Below are positions 62,351 to 64,000 of a stretch of 64,000 nt of DNA, piece by piece. Numbering within the stretch: position 1 is the stretch's first letter; each line of letters starts with the position of its first letter. Source of the stretch: Panulirus ornatus. Lineage: Eukaryota > Arthropoda > Malacostraca > Decapoda > Palinuridae. Both the position numbers and the translations under genes were made by a program. The notes beneath the pieces are model-generated. The model saw only the letters and a list, made by a program, of their open reading frames with translations. It was not told the DNA's origin and did no database searches. The stretch lies in the NCBI RefSeq assembly GCF_036320965.1, contig NC_092281.1, positions 15,724,719-15,788,718 of the forward strand. The letters are read 5' to 3'.

Positions 62351-62652
62351 CCACTCCTAACAGAAGTACCTTTATGATTTATTGTGTAAGGAAATATATG
62401 GATTAAATGAGTCCTAAGAGGCACATTACAGGACTGGGGTGAGGATGACTTTTGTCATTTCATCCCTTTGCGATACTGTATGATTTTATCTCGTCATATC
62501 TAATCTAATCACACTTTACTTCCAGCAGATACACACACGCTCCTCTGTTCTCTCACAGGCCACTGCATATGCATTCGTCATATCCCCACCTCCCCGTATT
62601 GAATGCTACAGATATTCTTATGTTACTGGATAAGTGCTTAGGCGGATTAAGG

Positions 62653-62654
<2 letters not shown>

Positions 62655-62702
<48 letters not shown>
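62655..62702. repeat. (GT)24 microsatellite
   Basis: Perfect GT run followed by a G run. Confidence 0.97.
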
Positions 62703-62705
<3 letters not shown>

Positions 62706-63818
62706 GGGGGGGGTGGCTCTTACCTCAGAAAATGATCAGGCTTCCCCAATTAAAGAAATGTTCAGCCCTCATTACTGTTTACGGCACATAATCGTTTTTC
62801 GTTTGTCATGGGCTTTGATTCATGAGGTGTTGCCTCTGTATCTTAATCATGATTAGCTTCGATGACTGTTTTTATTGGTTGGCTTGTGCATATCCTCCAT
62901 TGATCCCCGCCCCCCCCCTCCTCCTCGTATGAGTTGCACCAGCATGGTAGGAGGTCATTATTGTGATAACCTGAGAACACCGGTATGGGCGGAAGTAGTT
63001 ATTGATAGCCTGCGAAAAGAACTGTTCCTGGTGAAGTATTTGCTTGTGTCAGTTAAAATCATAGGAGCGGGAGGGGAGGGAATAATGGCGTTACAGTAAG
63101 TCCTTTTAAACAGCCCCTCGGGTCCGTAGTCGGTAGAAAATAGTTTAAATCCTTCCCTGAATGGATGGCCATAGTGAGAGTGAATGTTGGCGACATTTGC
63201 GGTTCAGGCAGGCAGGCAGGTTGACGGCCTGAGGCGTGAAGGTGGTACTGGTGTAGGGTGTCGCCGCCGCTGCTGCTGCTGCTGTCACCCTCACCACACA
63301 CCCGCCGCACCTTCGTTGTGTGTTGTGGCCACTAGTATTGTCTCTTTCCTTACCCTGTACACTCCATGCTAGTGTAGAGTTTCTGAAGTAGTTGTCTTCA
63401 TTCAGGTTTTGCCCGTGATGTTATTTTTCTTTTTGCACATATTCCAATGTTCGTCTCATCCAAGTATTTAATGGTGGATATGAATGCAGTTCAAGGGTGT
63501 CGAACATGAAAGTCATTGCCTATTGTTTTCATGAAAATGCATTGTGTGGGGCTCTAGAACTCATGCACCCACAGCAGGAGAAAGTTGTGTGAAGCGAGAG
63601 TCCTTCTCTTAGAGCTTTGGTTTATGAGAGGCTACGGGCGTGCCATAGTCAAGGTCTTTGTTTGGAGCAGTGTCCACGACGGACGGTGCTTTACGTGACA
63701 TGACAAATTGTCACCAGAGCCGCACGCCCCTCTCTTTGTCGTTAAGGAAGGATTTTTTTTTTCTTGAGCTGAGGCGGCACGGACAGCTGAGGTCCGGATC
63801 AAGGCCATCTCATTAACG

Positions 63819-63820
<2 letters not shown>
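62703..63820. other. GC-richer non-coding stretch
   Basis: No coding exon supported. 63200-63320 is the most GC-rich spot of the region, with a tetranucleotide GGCA run and GCCGCCGCTGCTGCTGCTGC. It could be a promoter or 5' UTR, but no donor or open frame backs this. Confidence 0.35.

Positions 63821-63876
<56 letters not shown>
63821..63876. repeat. (AT)28 microsatellite
   Basis: Perfect AT run at the 3' side of a minus-strand SINE. Confidence 0.97.
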
Positions 63877-63878
<2 letters not shown>

Positions 63879-64000
63879 CTACCCTTAGCCGGGTACCCAT
63901 TTCATCGACCAATCCGTAAGGGTAGATGAACAGCGGGGTTGACTATGGACCGACTGCGACTGCGACGATTCGAACCAATGCACACGACCCTGGGCGGCTC
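63877..64000 (-). mobile_element. tRNA-derived SINE, cut by the window edge
   Basis: On the minus strand: GAGCCGCCCAGGGTCGTGTG, B box GGTTCGAATCG, CCATAGTCAACCCCGCTGTT, CATCTACCC and GGTCGATGAAATGGGTACCC. This is the best-preserved core of the family; the A-box half lies outside the window. Confidence 0.75.

Overview
This window is eukaryotic nuclear DNA. Genes are split by GT-AG introns of 0.15 to 3 kb, simple repeats such as (CT)n, (GT)n and (AT)n are abundant, and non-LTR retrotransposon remnants fill much of the space. The repeat families (an RTE-like LINE with a pyrimidine/ATAC-rich 3' UTR, a Jockey-like LINE, a tRNA-derived SINE) resemble those I know from decapod crustaceans, most like a spiny lobster. 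The species assignment is inference. I see no bacterial operon, CRISPR array, tRNA or rRNA gene.

Layout. 1-3728 is a very uniform 96-bp satellite that runs off the left edge and grades on its right into LINE 3'-UTR sequence. 3729-9750 holds LINE remnants, microsatellites and minisatellites. 9779-23637 (+) is a 12-exon secreted carboxylesterase whose reconstructed CDS is 546 codons plus stop, with every intron phase agreeing. Its introns carry LINEs, a SINE, a foldback element and two minisatellites, one of which appears to be built from copies of the exon 3 splice-donor junction. 23638-31584 holds a minisatellite, a dispersed repeat and an imperfect duplication that includes a broken copy of the last exon of the next gene, interrupted by a LINE with an inverted 5' part. 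31585-39420 (-) is a complete 6-exon EXOSC7/Rrp42 gene (290 codons plus stop), a structural subunit of the RNA exosome ring. The two genes are convergent.

39421-51430 is mainly LINE debris, including a young LINE insertion with a perfect 14-bp target-site duplication nested in an old copy. It also holds a likely first coding exon (51327-51430, +) of an unrecognised gene, possibly with untranslated exons upstream. From 51431 to the right edge I find no convincing coding exon: the stretch contains two SINEs, short LINE tails, minisatellites of 20-60 bp units with recent higher-order duplication, and microsatellites.

The genes do not form a pathway: one is a secreted or lumenal hydrolase and the other is nuclear/cytoplasmic RNA-decay machinery. 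I found no new biological system. The most interesting observations are the splice-junction-derived minisatellite, the satellite apparently grown out of a LINE tail, the duplicated and broken EXOSC7 terminal exon, and the Gly in place of the usual Glu beside the esterase nucleophile. All exon boundaries were set by eye from reading frame, splice dinucleotides and family knowledge; transcript data were not available.
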